Assembly (NCBI RefSeq): GCF_003121485.1
Contig: NZ_QAVX01000002.1
Span: forward strand, 150,358-214,357
DNA: 64,000 bases
From: Dyella sp. C11
Lineage (GTDB): Bacteria > Pseudomonadota > Gammaproteobacteria > Xanthomonadales > Rhodanobacteraceae
Direction of reading: 5' to 3'
Within the stretch, counting starts at the first letter, position 1. The number at the start of each line of letters is the position of its first letter. Positions 54,994 to 64,000 of this stretch are shown piece after piece. The notes below the pieces were generated by a model that had not been told where the DNA came from, did no database searches, and saw only the letters and a list, made by a program, of their open reading frames with translations. The position numbers and the translations under genes were made by a program.

Positions 54994-57684
54994 TCAACGC
55001 AGGATCGCGGCAGCGTCCTGCTTCTGTACCAGTGCGTGGCAGAGCACGGTGGTTTCCGTGGCTTGGGCAAGGCCACGTTCGGCGCCGGTCACCGCCTTCA
55101 CGCGATCCTTGAAGAACGACTGCAGACGATCTGCTTCATCCTGCGAGCAACCGCCGCCGCCAACGAGTTCGGGCAGGCGACCGCCGGCAAAGCTGCCGGT
55201 GCGCTCCACGATCTTGTCGTAGTTGGTGGTGGCCCACTGCCACGAAGCGTCGCGTTCGGTGCGGGTGTAGCGACCGCCATCGAGCAGCATGGCCATCTCG
55301 CCGACCTTCACTTTCTTGTCGAGGCCGAAGTTGCGCACTTCGACAGCGAGTGCCGGATCTTCCACTTCGCTCAGGCCATCGAGCATGGCGTTGCGCAGGG
55401 CCGGATCGCTGGTCTGGGGGAGTTCGGCGATGAGCGCATCGACCGCGCTCTTGCCACGCTCCTGCACGGCCACGCCCAGCGCGGTGCCGAGCAGGTCGCG
55501 GTCGGCGTCGGCAGTGCCCAGATCCAGGCGTCCATCTGCCTTGTGCTTGAGTGCGGCATCACCCTGCTTGAGGAGTTCGGCACGCACTTCCGGCACCTTC
55601 ACGACCAGCGCCAGTTCGTCAGCCAGCGTCACACGCAGCAACGAATCGCTGTCCGCTTCGTTGGGCTTGCGGTGATAGCCGAGCTGCTGCATGCGCGGCA
55701 GGTATGCCGCCTTCGCCCACGCATCCAGCTTGGCGCGCTGCGCGTCGGTCTGCGCGAGGTTGCGGCGAATCCAGTTGAAGCTGCCCAGCGGCGCGATGGC
55801 CACTTCGCGCGTCTTGGACGAGGTCAGCGGCTTCAGCGCAGCGAGCACGTCACCAGCATCGATATCGCCGTGCTTGAAGCTCGCGTACACGGCGTCGGCG
55901 TAGGCGAGCTGCTCGGCGTCATCGAGCGTATTCACCTGCTTGCCGAGGTTGGCGAGATCCTTCTTCGCCATGGCAAAGCGGTAGTAGCCCGTACCGTTGG
56001 CGTTGGGCAGCACCCAGGTGTTCTTGCTGGCGCCATCGAGCACCATGGAACCGGTGGTCTGATCGAGCAGTTCGCAGCTCACCTTGCTGCCGCTGGCTGT
56101 GCCGTAACGCACGCACATCGGCACGCCCCACACCTGGCTCGCGTTGCCCTTGCTGCCAACCGGCAGATAGCGGCTCTGGCTGAGCTTGAGCACGGTCTTG
56201 CCGTTCTCCTGCGCCAGCTCGGTCTGCACGTACGGCACGCCCGGCTGGTTGAGGAAGCTCTTGAACGCCTGCTTGAAGTTGTCGCCCTTGTCGGCGGCCT
56301 TGGCGATGGCGTCGATCAGGTCATCGGCAGTGGCGTTGCCGAACTTGTGATCCTGGATGTACGAGCGCATGCCCTTCTGGAACGTGGCCTCGCCCACGTA
56401 GCCTTCGAACATGCCCAGCACCGCCGCACCCTTCTGGTAGGTGATGCTGTCGAACGCGGTCTCGATGTCGCCGTTGCCGGTGATCGGCTGACGGATCTTG
56501 CGCGTGGTGACAAGGCTGTCGCCGTTCATCGCACCCTGCGCACCGCGCACGCGATCGAGATCGGCGCGGTATTCCGGGTGCACCTTCTGCGTCACCTTCT
56601 GCTGCATCCAGGTGGCGAAGGCTTCGTTGAGCCACAGGTCGTCCCACCACGCGAGCGTGACCGTGTCGCCGGTCCACTGATGCGCCAGCTCATGCGCGGT
56701 GACGTTGAACGAACCACGCACGTAGTTGGCCGGGGAATCGGGATCGATCAGCAGCAGCCAGTCGCGGAACGTGACCAGGCCCGGGTTTTCCATGGCGCCC
56801 GCGGAGAAGTCCGGCGCGGCGAGCAGGTCGAGCTTGTCCCACGGATAGCCGAAGCCGTAGTAGTCCTCCAGCGTGTGGATGATGCTCGGCGTTTCGCTCA
56901 GCACGTGCTGCATGCGGTGGCCTTCGCCCTTGGCGGCGACGCCGCGCAATTCGAGTGCATCGGCGCGATAGGTGGTCGGCGAAATGTCCGGGCCCTTCAC
57001 CACATCCCACGGACCCACGCCGAACGCAACGAGGTACGTCGGCAGCGGCTTGGTGGTGGAGAAGGTGAGCTTCTTCCAACCGTCGCCGACCTTTTCTTCC
57101 TTCACCTGCTTGGTGTTCGCCACGCCGACTTCATCGTTCGGAATGGTCAGGCGGATGTCGAACGGCGTCTTGAAGCCGGGCTCGTCGAAGCCGGGGAACG
57201 CGAAGCGCGCGCTGATGGGTTCCATCTGCGTCATCGCATACGGCTGGCCTTCGTGGCTGACCTTGTACAGGCCCTGCAGCTGCTGGTTGAGCGGCGCGGT
57301 GTAAACAAATGTGAGCGTCAGTTCCTGCGGCTTCAGCGTGCTGCCGAAATCGATGCGCACCACGCCTTCCTGCGGCGCCACCTCCACGTACTTGGCGGCG
57401 TGCGCCTTGCCGGCGGCATCCGTCACGCTGACCTTGCCCACCTTCAGCTCGCGGCCGTGCAGCCACAGGTGATCCGACGCCTGGGTCAGCTTCACCTTGA
57501 TCACGGTGGTGCCCGAAAAATCCTGCTGGCGCGGGTCGACCTTGAAGTCGAGCTGGTAAGACTCCGGCTGGGCCCAGCCCGGCAGTCGGCCGTGCGGCTG
57601 GTCATCGGCTGCCGGGGCGGCCAGGGCGGCTCCGCAGCAGGCTGCGAGGGCGGTAAGAACGAGAGGACGAACGAAACGGCGCAT
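54994..57684 (-). CDS. M1 family zinc aminopeptidase (secreted/periplasmic)
   Basis: An 896-residue exopeptidase removing N-terminal residues from peptides. The signal peptide (MRRFVRPLVLTALAACCGAALA) precedes the M1 N-domain with the substrate-anchoring GAMEN motif, the zinc site H331-E-L-A-H335 with E354 18 residues on (LWLNEAF), and a helical ERAP1-like C-terminal domain with YYRFAMAKKDL. Unlike cytosolic PepN it has a signal peptide, as many xanthomonad paralogues do. ATG 57684 opens the signal; a GGGGAG lies ~13 nt upstream. Its transcript includes the palindromic element and the leftward terminator. Confidence 0.92.
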   Translation of the reverse strand: MRRFVRPLVLTALAACCGAALAAPAADDQPHGRLPGWAQPESYQLDFKVDPRQQDFSGTTVIKVKLTQASDHLWLHGRELKVGKVSVTDAAGKAHAAKYVEVAPQEGVVRIDFGSTLKPQELTLTFVYTAPLNQQLQGLYKVSHEGQPYAMTQMEPISARFAFPGFDEPGFKTPFDIRLTIPNDEVGVANTKQVKEEKVGDGWKKLTFSTTKPLPTYLVAFGVGPWDVVKGPDISPTTYRADALELRGVAAKGEGHRMQHVLSETPSIIHTLEDYYGFGYPWDKLDLLAAPDFSAGAMENPGLVTFRDWLLLIDPDSPANYVRGSFNVTAHELAHQWTGDTVTLAWWDDLWLNEAFATWMQQKVTQKVHPEYRADLDRVRGAQGAMNGDSLVTTRKIRQPITGNGDIETAFDSITYQKGAAVLGMFEGYVGEATFQKGMRSYIQDHKFGNATADDLIDAIAKAADKGDNFKQAFKSFLNQPGVPYVQTELAQENGKTVLKLSQSRYLPVGSKGNASQVWGVPMCVRYGTASGSKVSCELLDQTTGSMVLDGASKNTWVLPNANGTGYYRFAMAKKDLANLGKQVNTLDDAEQLAYADAVYASFKHGDIDAGDVLAALKPLTSSKTREVAIAPLGSFNWIRRNLAQTDAQRAKLDAWAKAAYLPRMQQLGYHRKPNEADSDSLLRVTLADELALVVKVPEVRAELLKQGDAALKHKADGRLDLGTADADRDLLGTALGVAVQERGKSAVDALIAELPQTSDPALRNAMLDGLSEVEDPALAVEVRNFGLDKKVKVGEMAMLLDGGRYTRTERDASWQWATTNYDKIVERTGSFAGGRLPELVGGGGCSQDEADRLQSFFKDRVKAVTGAERGLAQATETTVLCHALVQKQDAAAILR

Positions 57685-57797
57685 GCGCGAAGGGCTCCCC
57701 GTGGGCAAGACAAACCACGAAGCTAGGCGCTGGCATGACTTTGGACACAGTGCCAGAAGGCATGGCCGGGGCCGCCCCCCGGAAACAAACCAACTTC

Positions 57798-57828
57798 TTG
57801 CGAAGGCCCCGGGACAGCTTGTTATAGT
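57798..57828 (+). promoter_or_regulatory. Possible sigma-70 promoter of the response regulator gene
   Basis: TTGCGA at 57798 and TATAGT at 57823 are separated by 19 bp, 30 bp before the response regulator ATG. The spacer is longer than ideal; low confidence. Confidence 0.35.
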
Positions 57829-57857
57829 CGTGAGAAATTTCTGGCACGGGCGGCCCG

Positions 57858-58619
57858 ATGAAGGATTTTGCGCAACACCACCCATCACGCCCCTCCCCCC
57901 GCATGCCCCGCGTGGCCGTGCTGGAAGACGACGCGGACCTGCGCGACGACATCCTGGTGCCGGGCCTGCGCGACTACGGCTTCGACATTACCGGTGCCGG
58001 CACGGCGGCCGAACTCTATCGCCACATGCTTCGCCAACCGTTCGACATGGTGGTGCTGGATATCGGCCTGCCCGACGAAGATGGACTGAGCGTGGTGCGC
58101 CATCTGCGCGAACTGTCGGACCTGGGCATCGTGATGTTGACCGGTCAGCGCACCCGCGAGGACCGCATCAAGGCGCTCGGCGATGGCGCCGACGCGTTCC
58201 TTGCCAAGCCCGCCGACGTGGAGGTGCTGGCCGCCACATTGCACAGCCTTTCGCGCCGGTTGCAGGGACGCAACACGTCGGCACCCACCGCGTCGTCATC
58301 GCCCGCGCCGAAGCCGCAGGGCAGCTGGCGTCTCGATACGGATGGCTGGTGCCTGGTGTCGCCTTCGGGCGTGGTGGTGGCACTGACGGTGCCCGAGCGC
58401 AGCGTGCTCCACATCCTCGTATCGCGCGCCGGCACGCCGGTGGGGCGCGAAGCCCTGATCGCCGGGTTGACCGAAGACGTCTACGATTTCGACCCGCATC
58501 GCCTGGACATGGTGATCCATCGCCTGCGACGCAAAATCAGCGAGCAGACCGGTGAATCCGTGCCGCTGGTCACCGCACGTGGCGCGGGTTATCTCTTCGT
58601 GACTGACTCGCCGCACTGA
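57858..58619 (+). CDS. OmpR/PhoB-type response regulator
   Basis: A 253-residue two-component regulator. Receiver domain with the acidic pocket LEDDADLRDD, phospho-acceptor D68 (VVLDIGLPDEDG), a Thr at LTGQ and Lys in LAKPAD. After a Ser/Pro/Thr-rich linker (~142-152) comes the winged helix with VPERSVLHILVSRAGTPVGREALI and RLDMVIHRLRRKISEQTG, then GAGYLF. ATG 57858 starts with 15 extra residues; ATG 57903 (MPRVAVLEDD) is an alternative. It converges on a histidine kinase gene, 9 bp apart, so the pair may be cognate but is not an operon. Confidence 0.93.
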   Translation: MKDFAQHHPSRPSPRMPRVAVLEDDADLRDDILVPGLRDYGFDITGAGTAAELYRHMLRQPFDMVVLDIGLPDEDGLSVVRHLRELSDLGIVMLTGQRTREDRIKALGDGADAFLAKPADVEVLAATLHSLSRRLQGRNTSAPTASSSPAPKPQGSWRLDTDGWCLVSPSGVVVALTVPERSVLHILVSRAGTPVGREALIAGLTEDVYDFDPHRLDMVIHRLRRKISEQTGESVPLVTARGAGYLFVTDSPH

Positions 58620-58628
58620 GGCGGACGG

Positions 58629-60023
58629 TCACGCCGGCAGCGGCATCATCGACACGGCGGCCAGATCCTTGCGCGGCAACCGGATGTGGAACGTGGTGCC
58701 GAAACCGATGGCGCTTCTCACATCGACCTGCCCGCCCGCGGCGTAAACCAGATCCTTCACCACGGCCAGCCCGAGACCGGTACCGCTTTCCGCAGGCTTG
58801 GTGGTGAAGAAGGCTTCGAACACGCGCGACGACACGTCGTCGCTCATGCCGGTGCCGTTGTCCGACAGCACCACTTCCACGTGCTCCGCATCGCCCTGCA
58901 CGGCCATCATGAAGTTTCCGCCGAGCGGCATGGCGTCGCGCGCGTTGGCCGCCATGCTGAGCACCACCAGCTCGAACTGCGTGCGGTCGAAGCGAATGGC
59001 GTGCGGCGTATTGGCTGGTGACAGCTGCACGCGCACATTGGTGTCGAACAGCTGGCAGACCATGGGCAACAGTTCGCGCAATGCCTCGCTTGCGTCGAAC
59101 ACTTCCAGCTGGGTGGCTTCCTGCCGACTGAAGCCCAACAGGCGACGCGTGATGCTCATGCCGCGCGTTGCCGCCTTCTCCACGCCTTGCAGCGCCGTGA
59201 GCAACGCGCCGGTGCCACTGTCGGCCAACCGTTCGCGTCGCTGCGCGTAGCCAAGGATCACCCCGAGCACGTTGGAAAAGTCGTGGGCGACGCCGCCCGC
59301 CACGCGTCCCACGGTCTGCAGCTTCTGGGCGTGGATCAACAACTGCTGGGCGCGCGCACGATCGTCCATCTCGCGGCGCAACCGCTCGTTGACGATCTGC
59401 AGCAACTGCCCGCGCGCATTGGATTCGGCCAGGCTTTCGCGCAACGCGTCGATGGTGCGGTCAAGCACGAAAGCCACCACGGCATAGCTCATCGCCATGG
59501 ACACTTTCTTGCCGATGGGAATATCCAGCGGCCCACTGCCCCACTGGTGGTAGATGTCGGCAACGGTGCCCAGCGCAAACACCACCATCAGCAGGCCGTA
59601 GACGGTCCACAGCGTGCGACGCCCAAGCACCAGGCCGCCCAGGCCCAGCAGCAACAACGGGAAAGGATCGTTGGAAAGCCGGTCCAGGCCGATCAGCGAA
59701 TAGGCCCAGGCGGCGGAGAACAGCATCACGCCGATGTACATCTTCACCGCCGGCCGGAACGCACCCCGGCGGATGAGGAAGATGCCGAACCAGGCGGCCC
59801 CCATCATCAGCACGTCGGTCAGCATGTCCGTGATCAGCCCGGGCACGCTCATGCTGTGCCGGAACGAGGTGAAAAACAGGTGCACCACCTTGTTGATGGG
59901 CATCAGCGTGCCCATGGCAAGCAGCAACAGTTGCACGAACGGCGCATTGCGCCGGTCCACCGGATCTTCCACGGGAACCCGTGCCAGCCAGGCACCGACC
60001 GCGCTCATCGTCTTTCGGATCAC
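58629..60023 (-). CDS. Sensor histidine kinase with multi-TM input domain
   Basis: A 464-residue histidine kinase. Five to six hydrophobic helices (~30-190, from APFVQLLLLAMGTLM to AMSYAVVAFVLDRTI) form a membrane input domain with no large periplasmic loop, and a coiled coil (RGQLLQIVNERLRREMDDRARAQQLL) leads to the DHp helix with H247 (GGVAHDFSNVLGVILGYAQ). The HATPase domain has N (MAANARDAM), DNGTGM, FFTTK and GTGLGLAVV. GTG 60023 is chosen over ATG 60008 because GGGGAG lies just upstream. Signal unknown. Convergent with the response regulator and divergent from the adhesin gene. Confidence 0.92.
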   Translation of the reverse strand: MIRKTMSAVGAWLARVPVEDPVDRRNAPFVQLLLLAMGTLMPINKVVHLFFTSFRHSMSVPGLITDMLTDVLMMGAAWFGIFLIRRGAFRPAVKMYIGVMLFSAAWAYSLIGLDRLSNDPFPLLLLGLGGLVLGRRTLWTVYGLLMVVFALGTVADIYHQWGSGPLDIPIGKKVSMAMSYAVVAFVLDRTIDALRESLAESNARGQLLQIVNERLRREMDDRARAQQLLIHAQKLQTVGRVAGGVAHDFSNVLGVILGYAQRRERLADSGTGALLTALQGVEKAATRGMSITRRLLGFSRQEATQLEVFDASEALRELLPMVCQLFDTNVRVQLSPANTPHAIRFDRTQFELVVLSMAANARDAMPLGGNFMMAVQGDAEHVEVVLSDNGTGMSDDVSSRVFEAFFTTKPAESGTGLGLAVVKDLVYAAGGQVDVRSAIGFGTTFHIRLPRKDLAAVSMMPLPA

Positions 60024-60197
60024 GCGCTCTCCCCAGGTCGCCTGCGTCCACCCGCAAGTTTTCGCATGCCTTGGCGCCGTGAGCAAGCGTGAATTTCGGT
60101 GAGGTTGCCTAACACCACGAAACGTCACGTGGAAAAGCGTGCGTGACTGCACATATGGCCGTGACCAATGCTTGGCCTTGACGATCCATCGACGCAA

Positions 60198-60211
60198 GAC
60201 GTCTAGACGTC
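60198..60211. promoter_or_regulatory. Perfect 14-bp palindrome GACGTCTAGACGTC
   Basis: A self-complementary sequence in the 295-bp space between the histidine kinase and adhesin starts, ~108 bp before the adhesin GTG. Its position suits an operator for either divergent gene. The rest of the interval shows no gene. Confidence 0.5.
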
Positions 60212-60318
60212 CAAACATGACCGATCGGCTGGGGAGCCGTCCGGTGATGCGTACCGCCATGTGAACGAGCTGGCGCCCGGCGCCAACCATCGATTCATCA
60301 TTCATCGGGGAGTTTTTC

Positions 60319-63300
60319 GTGAACAAGATCCACAGCAAGATCTGGAGCAAGTCGCTCCAGCGGCTCGTTGTTGCCTCTGAATTGGCCAAGTCCGACGGCA
60401 AGGGACGCGCAAGCCGTCGCGCACGGGCCGCCCTGGCTTGCGGCATGGCCCTTGCCACGCCACTGATGGCGCAGGCGACCGACGCCGGGACGTCCCCCAC
60501 CACACAGACCGGCGGCATTTCGTGGATGCGTGCGCTCTCCGCGCCCATGGCGACGAATGTGCCGCTCGGCAGCGGCTTCTTCCAAGCAACCGGCCAGGCG
60601 GATGGCTCCGACGACGCGAAGGCCACCGGCAACACCGCCACGGCCGCCGGCGCGATGGCCACAGCGCTCGGCGACGACAGCACCGCGCTTGGCGCGCGCA
60701 GCCTGGCCTTGGGCACGACATCGATTGCACTGGGCGCCGACAGCCTCGCCGTGGCCGACCAGAGCGTGGCGCTGGGCGCCAGCAGCAATGCCAATGGCGT
60801 GCAGTCCACCGCCGTCGGCAACCAGAGCTATGCGCAGGGCGACTACAGCACCTCCATCGGCGGCGGCAGTTTCGCGATGTCCACGGGCGCCACCGCCGTC
60901 GGCAACGGCGCAAATGCCACCGGGCAGTTCAGCAACGCGTTGGGCTACGGCAGCGTGGCCAGCGGTAACAACAGCACGGCCACGGGCACGTCTGCGCAGG
61001 CTACTGGCGCATCAAGCGTGGCCAATGGCTACAACAGCACATCGGCGGGCGCCAACAGCGTGGCCGTCGGCGTGAACACCACCGCATCCGGCGCCAGCAA
61101 CGTGGCCATCGGCTCGGGTGTCGTCACGAATGCTGGTGGCGCCACCAGCGTCGGTGCGGCCAGCACGGCGCTGGGCCTCGACAGCGCCGCCTTTGGCGCA
61201 AGCGCAGCCGCCAAGGCCGCATTCGCCACGGCAGTTGGCAGCAACAGCTGGGCTACGGGCACACAGAGCAGCGCATTCGGTTTCAGCAGCACGGCGCAAG
61301 GCTTGTACGCCACCGCCTTGGGCACGGGCAGCTTCGCGGACATACTGGGTACGGCCACCGGCACTTACAGCTACGCGAACGGCGCGTCCACTGCGATTGG
61401 CTACAGCGCGGTTGCTGGCGCCCAGATCACGGACAGCTCGGGCACGGTGATTGGCGCCAACGTGGGTACCGCCGTGGGCGCCAGTGCGGCATCCACCGGC
61501 AACAGCAGCGTAGCGCTTGGCTCGAACACGCTTGCCGGCAAGGACTATTACACCGTCAGCAACGCCGACTACACCACGGCTGTCGGTGCGGAAGCGTGGG
61601 CCACCGAAGACGGTGCCACCGTCGTCGGCTACAACAGCTACGCACAGGCGCAGAACAGCACCGTGCTTGGCAGCAATGCATGGACGACGAAGGACGCGAC
61701 CAACAGCGTGGCGATTGGCGCGGGTTCGCTGGCTGATCGCGCGAACACGGTGTCGGTCGGTGCATCCGCCGACTGGACCGATGCGGCAGGCGTGGTGCAT
61801 CCCGCCACCAGCCGGCAGATCACCAATGTCGCCGCGGGTACCGAAGATACCGATGCGGTGAATGTCGCGCAGTTCAACGCCGTGGGCCGCTATGTGAAGG
61901 TCAACGGCACCGGCGACGGTTCGGACGATGCGCTCGCCAGCGGCGCCTATTCGACGGCCATCGGCTCGGGCGCCGCAACGTACAACGACGGCGGCACGGT
62001 CGTCGGCACGGGCGCGGTGAGCCTTGGCCTGTATGGCACGGCCATGGGTTATGGCGCACTCGCGATGGGCGATCATTCTTCGGCCTATGGCGAGAACGCG
62101 CAGGCCTTTGGCGCCTCTTCCGTTGCTGTTGGCAGCAACAGCCTCGTGAATGACGACACCGGCACCGCCATTGGTGCCAATGCGCAGTCGTACAACGGCG
62201 GCGTGGCGCTGGGCTACAACGCCATCAACAACGCCGGCAACGGCGTGGCCATTGGCAATAGCAGCCAGGCCAATGGTGCGCTGAGTGTTTCCATCGGTGC
62301 CGGCGCACTGACAAATGGCCCGTTCTCCGTCGCGATGGGTACGTTCGCCGAAGCAGACGGCTGGCAGTCCAGTGCCTTCGGTTCGGGCGCCTATGCACAG
62401 GCGTGGGGAAGCACCGCCATGGGCTCCAATGCCTTTGCGTCCGGCGGCTATTCCACTGCGATTGGCTATCTGTCCACCGCCTCCGGCCAGGCCTGCGTCG
62501 CCATCGGCGGCACGACCAGCTTCTTCGGCGGTGGCGCCAGCGCGTCGGGTGCACTTTCCACCGCAGTGGGCGGTGGCACCTACGCGACCGGCGCCAACAG
62601 CACCACGCTGGGTGCGAACGCGCTCGCGGGTGCAGATGCCAACACCACCACCAACGGTGACTACACCACCGCACTCGGTTCGGAAGCGTGGGCCACTGAA
62701 GATGGCGCCACCGTCGTGGGCTACAACAGCTACGCACAGGCAGTGAACAGCACGGTGATCGGCAGCAATGCGTGGACCACGAAGGACGCCACCAACAGCG
62801 TCGCGCTCGGCGCCGGTTCGCTGGCGGATCGCGCGAACAGCGTGTCGGTCGGCGCATCGGCCGACTGGATCGATGCCGCCGGCGTGGTGCATTCGGCCAT
62901 CGATCGCCAGATCACCAACGTGGCCGCGGGCACACAGGACACCGATGCGGTGAACGTGGCGCAGCTCAACAGCGTGGTGAACCAGGCCGCCGGCACGGCA
63001 AGTCACTATTTCCAGGTCACCGGTACCGGCGCTGGCGATGGCGATGGTTCGGACGATGCACTCGCCGCTGGCGATCTTTCGCTGGCCGCAGGCTCGGGCG
63101 CGGCGACGTATGCCACGGGCGGCACCGCCGTGGGCACGGGCGCGGTGAGCGTTGGCCTGTACGGCACGGCGATGGGTTATGGCGCGCTCGCCATGGGCGA
63201 TCACTCGTCAGCCTATGGCGAGAACGCGCAGGCCTTTGGCGCCTCTTCCGTTGCTGTTGGCAGCAACAGCCTTGTGAATGACGACACCGGCACCGCCATT

Positions 63301-64000
63301 GGTGCCAATGCGCAGTCGTACAACGGCGGCGTGGCGCTGGGCTACAACGCCATCAACAACGCCGGCAACGGCGTGGCCATTGGCAATAGCAGCCAGGCCA
63401 ATGGTGCGCTGAGTGTTTCCATCGGTGCCGGCGCACTGACAAATGGCCCGTTCTCCGTCGCGATGGGTACGTTCGCCGAAGCAGACGGCTGGCAGTCCAG
63501 TGCCTTCGGTTCGGGCGCCTATGCACAGGCGTGGGGAAGCACCGCCATGGGTTCCAATGCCTTTGCGTCCGGCGGCTATTCCACTGCGATTGGCTATCTG
63601 TCCACCGCCTCCGGCCAGGCCAGCGTCGCCATCGGCGGCACGACCAGCTTCTTCGGCGGGGGCGCCAGCGCGTCGGGTGCACTTTCCACCGCAGTGGGCG
63701 GTGGCACCTACGCGACCGGCGCCAACAGCACCACGCTGGGTGCGAACGCGCTCGCGGGTGCAGATGCCAACACCACCACCAACGGTGACTACACCACCGC
63801 ACTCGGTTCGGAAGCGTGGGCCACTGAAGATGGCGCCACGGTCGTGGGCTACAACAGCTACGCACAGGCAGTGAACCGCACGGTGATCGGCAGCAATGCG
63901 TGGACCACGAAGGGCGCCACCAACAGCGTCGCGCTCGGCGCCGGTTCGCTGGCGGCTCGCGCGAACAGCGTGTCGGTCGGCGCATCGGCCGACTGGACGG
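60319..64000 (+). CDS. Trimeric autotransporter adhesin (YadA/Hia-like), 3' end beyond window
   Basis: A surface adhesin of the type Vc secretion class; 1227 codons are visible and the anchor is off the right edge. GTG 60319 (GGGGAG 7 nt before) opens an extended signal peptide (MNKIHSKIWSKSLQ...LVVASELAKSDGK, ESPR-type) followed by a hydrophobic core (ARAALACGMALATPLMAQA). The passenger is a long run of YadA-head repeats of the form S-x-A-x-G (e.g. STALGARSLALGTTSIALGA), separated by neck modules (RQITNVAAGTEDTDAVNVAQ). It probably forms a trimeric beta-roll stalk for attachment. The last ~790 nt nearly duplicate an upstream segment. Confidence 0.93.
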   Translation, partial: MNKIHSKIWSKSLQRLVVASELAKSDGKGRASRRARAALACGMALATPLMAQATDAGTSPTTQTGGISWMRALSAPMATNVPLGSGFFQATGQADGSDDAKATGNTATAAGAMATALGDDSTALGARSLALGTTSIALGADSLAVADQSVALGASSNANGVQSTAVGNQSYAQGDYSTSIGGGSFAMSTGATAVGNGANATGQFSNALGYGSVASGNNSTATGTSAQATGASSVANGYNSTSAGANSVAVGVNTTASGASNVAIGSGVVTNAGGATSVGAASTALGLDSAAFGASAAAKAAFATAVGSNSWATGTQSSAFGFSSTAQGLYATALGTGSFADILGTATGTYSYANGASTAIGYSAVAGAQITDSSGTVIGANVGTAVGASAASTGNSSVALGSNTLAGKDYYTVSNADYTTAVGAEAWATEDGATVVGYNSYAQAQNSTVLGSNAWTTKDATNSVAIGAGSLADRANTVSVGASADWTDAAGVVHPATSRQITNVAAGTEDTDAVNVAQFNAVGRYVKVNGTGDGSDDALASGAYSTAIGSGAATYNDGGTVVGTGAVSLGLYGTAMGYGALAMGDHSSAYGENAQAFGASSVAVGSNSLVNDDTGTAIGANAQSYNGGVALGYNAINNAGNGVAIGNSSQANGALSVSIGAGALTNGPFSVAMGTFAEADGWQSSAFGSGAYAQAWGSTAMGSNAFASGGYSTAIGYLSTASGQACVAIGGTTSFFGGGASASGALSTAVGGGTYATGANSTTLGANALAGADANTTTNGDYTTALGSEAWATEDGATVVGYNSYAQAVNSTVIGSNAWTTKDATNSVALGAGSLADRANSVSVGASADWIDAAGVVHSAIDRQITNVAAGTQDTDAVNVAQLNSVVNQAAGTASHYFQVTGTGAGDGDGSDDALAAGDLSLAAGSGAATYATGGTAVGTGAVSVGLYGTAMGYGALAMGDHSSAYGENAQAFGASSVAVGSNSLVNDDTGTAIGANAQSYNGGVALGYNAINNAGNGVAIGNSSQANGALSVSIGAGALTNGPFSVAMGTFAEADGWQSSAFGSGAYAQAWGSTAMGSNAFASGGYSTAIGYLSTASGQASVAIGGTTSFFGGGASASGALSTAVGGGTYATGANSTTLGANALAGADANTTTNGDYTTALGSEAWATEDGATVVGYNSYAQAVNRTVIGSNAWTTKGATNSVALGAGSLAARANSVSVGASADWT
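62083..64000 (+). repeat. Near-identical in-frame internal duplication in the adhesin gene (1128-bp period)
   Basis: 62083-62872 and 63211-64000 match at an offset of exactly 1128 nt (376 codons) with about ten differences by eye. Weaker similarity extends leftwards (from ~61920 and ~63050). Changes include a Cys (GQACVAIGG) in copy 1 that is Ser in copy 2, and several replacements clustered near the right edge. Confidence 0.93.

Noticed and set aside
54874..57726. 950-codon antisense open frame over the M1 aminopeptidase
   Set aside because: Low-complexity Arg/His/Gly-rich translation typical of the antisense frame of GC-rich genes; the opposite strand encodes HELAHQW and GAMEN.
61012..63204. 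730-codon antisense open frame in the adhesin region
   Set aside because: A reverse-frame shadow of the repetitive S-x-A-x-G coding sequence; the plus frame from GTG 60319 has an ESPR signal and no stop.
60319..64000. CRISPR-like or satellite repeat interpretation
   Set aside because: The repeats are in-frame coding modules of a trimeric autotransporter with variable spacing, not short direct repeats with unique spacers.

Overview
The window is GC-rich, densely coded gammaproteobacterial chromosome. It most resembles the Xanthomonadales, probably Rhodanobacteraceae (Dyella, Luteibacter or Rhodanobacter type). The best evidence is a fused aspartate kinase/diaminopimelate decarboxylase (lysAC) and an adjacent murL-murD2 pair, the L-glutamate variant of the muropeptide pathway described in Xanthomonas. 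A sedolisin protease, a SapC-family protein and several families of short palindromic intergenic repeats fit. No tRNA, rRNA, CRISPR array or complete insertion sequence was seen.

Layout. 1-5.8 kb: the 3' part of tamB, a convergent 2-oxoglutarate oxygenase and an M13 metalloendopeptidase. 5.9-15.2 kb: an all-minus block of two small membrane proteins, a GNAT enzyme, murD2, murL, a DUF559 endonuclease-like segment joined in frame to murL, lysAC and class I fumarase. 15.2-22 kb: a palindrome-rich non-coding region, an S53 protease, an APC permease and a two-gene molybdo-hydroxylase-like pair lacking expected cofactor and catalytic residues. 22-28.3 kb: a type Vd patatin-autotransporter, a lipoprotein and two tandem paralogous TonB-like proline-rich proteins. 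28.5-35.9 kb: an EF-G-like GTPase, a Gre-family factor, a tandemly duplicated palindromic repeat, a SET-domain protein, and a lipoprotein/acyl-CoA dehydrogenase unit behind a PsrA-like operator. 35.9-43.4 kb: SnoaL-like, SapC, HNH, small membrane protein, dxs, prmC and a CRP-thioredoxin-reductase fusion.

43.5-50.3 kb: a LysR regulator diverges from six co-directional genes (acyl-CoA dehydrogenase, APH-like kinase, histidine phosphatase, two SDRs, an MDR reductase). The first three overlap by ATGA/GTGA. An APH-like kinase paired with an ACAD10/11-type dehydrogenase resembles known 4-hydroxyacyl-CoA catabolic pairs, so this is a candidate hydroxy-acid or lipid-aldehyde degradation operon.

50.4-64 kb: a 1373-residue membrane protein of unknown function, a 274-bp composite palindromic element behind an M1 aminopeptidase, a convergent response regulator and sensor kinase, and a trimeric autotransporter adhesin that runs off the right edge and contains a nearly identical 376-codon internal duplication.
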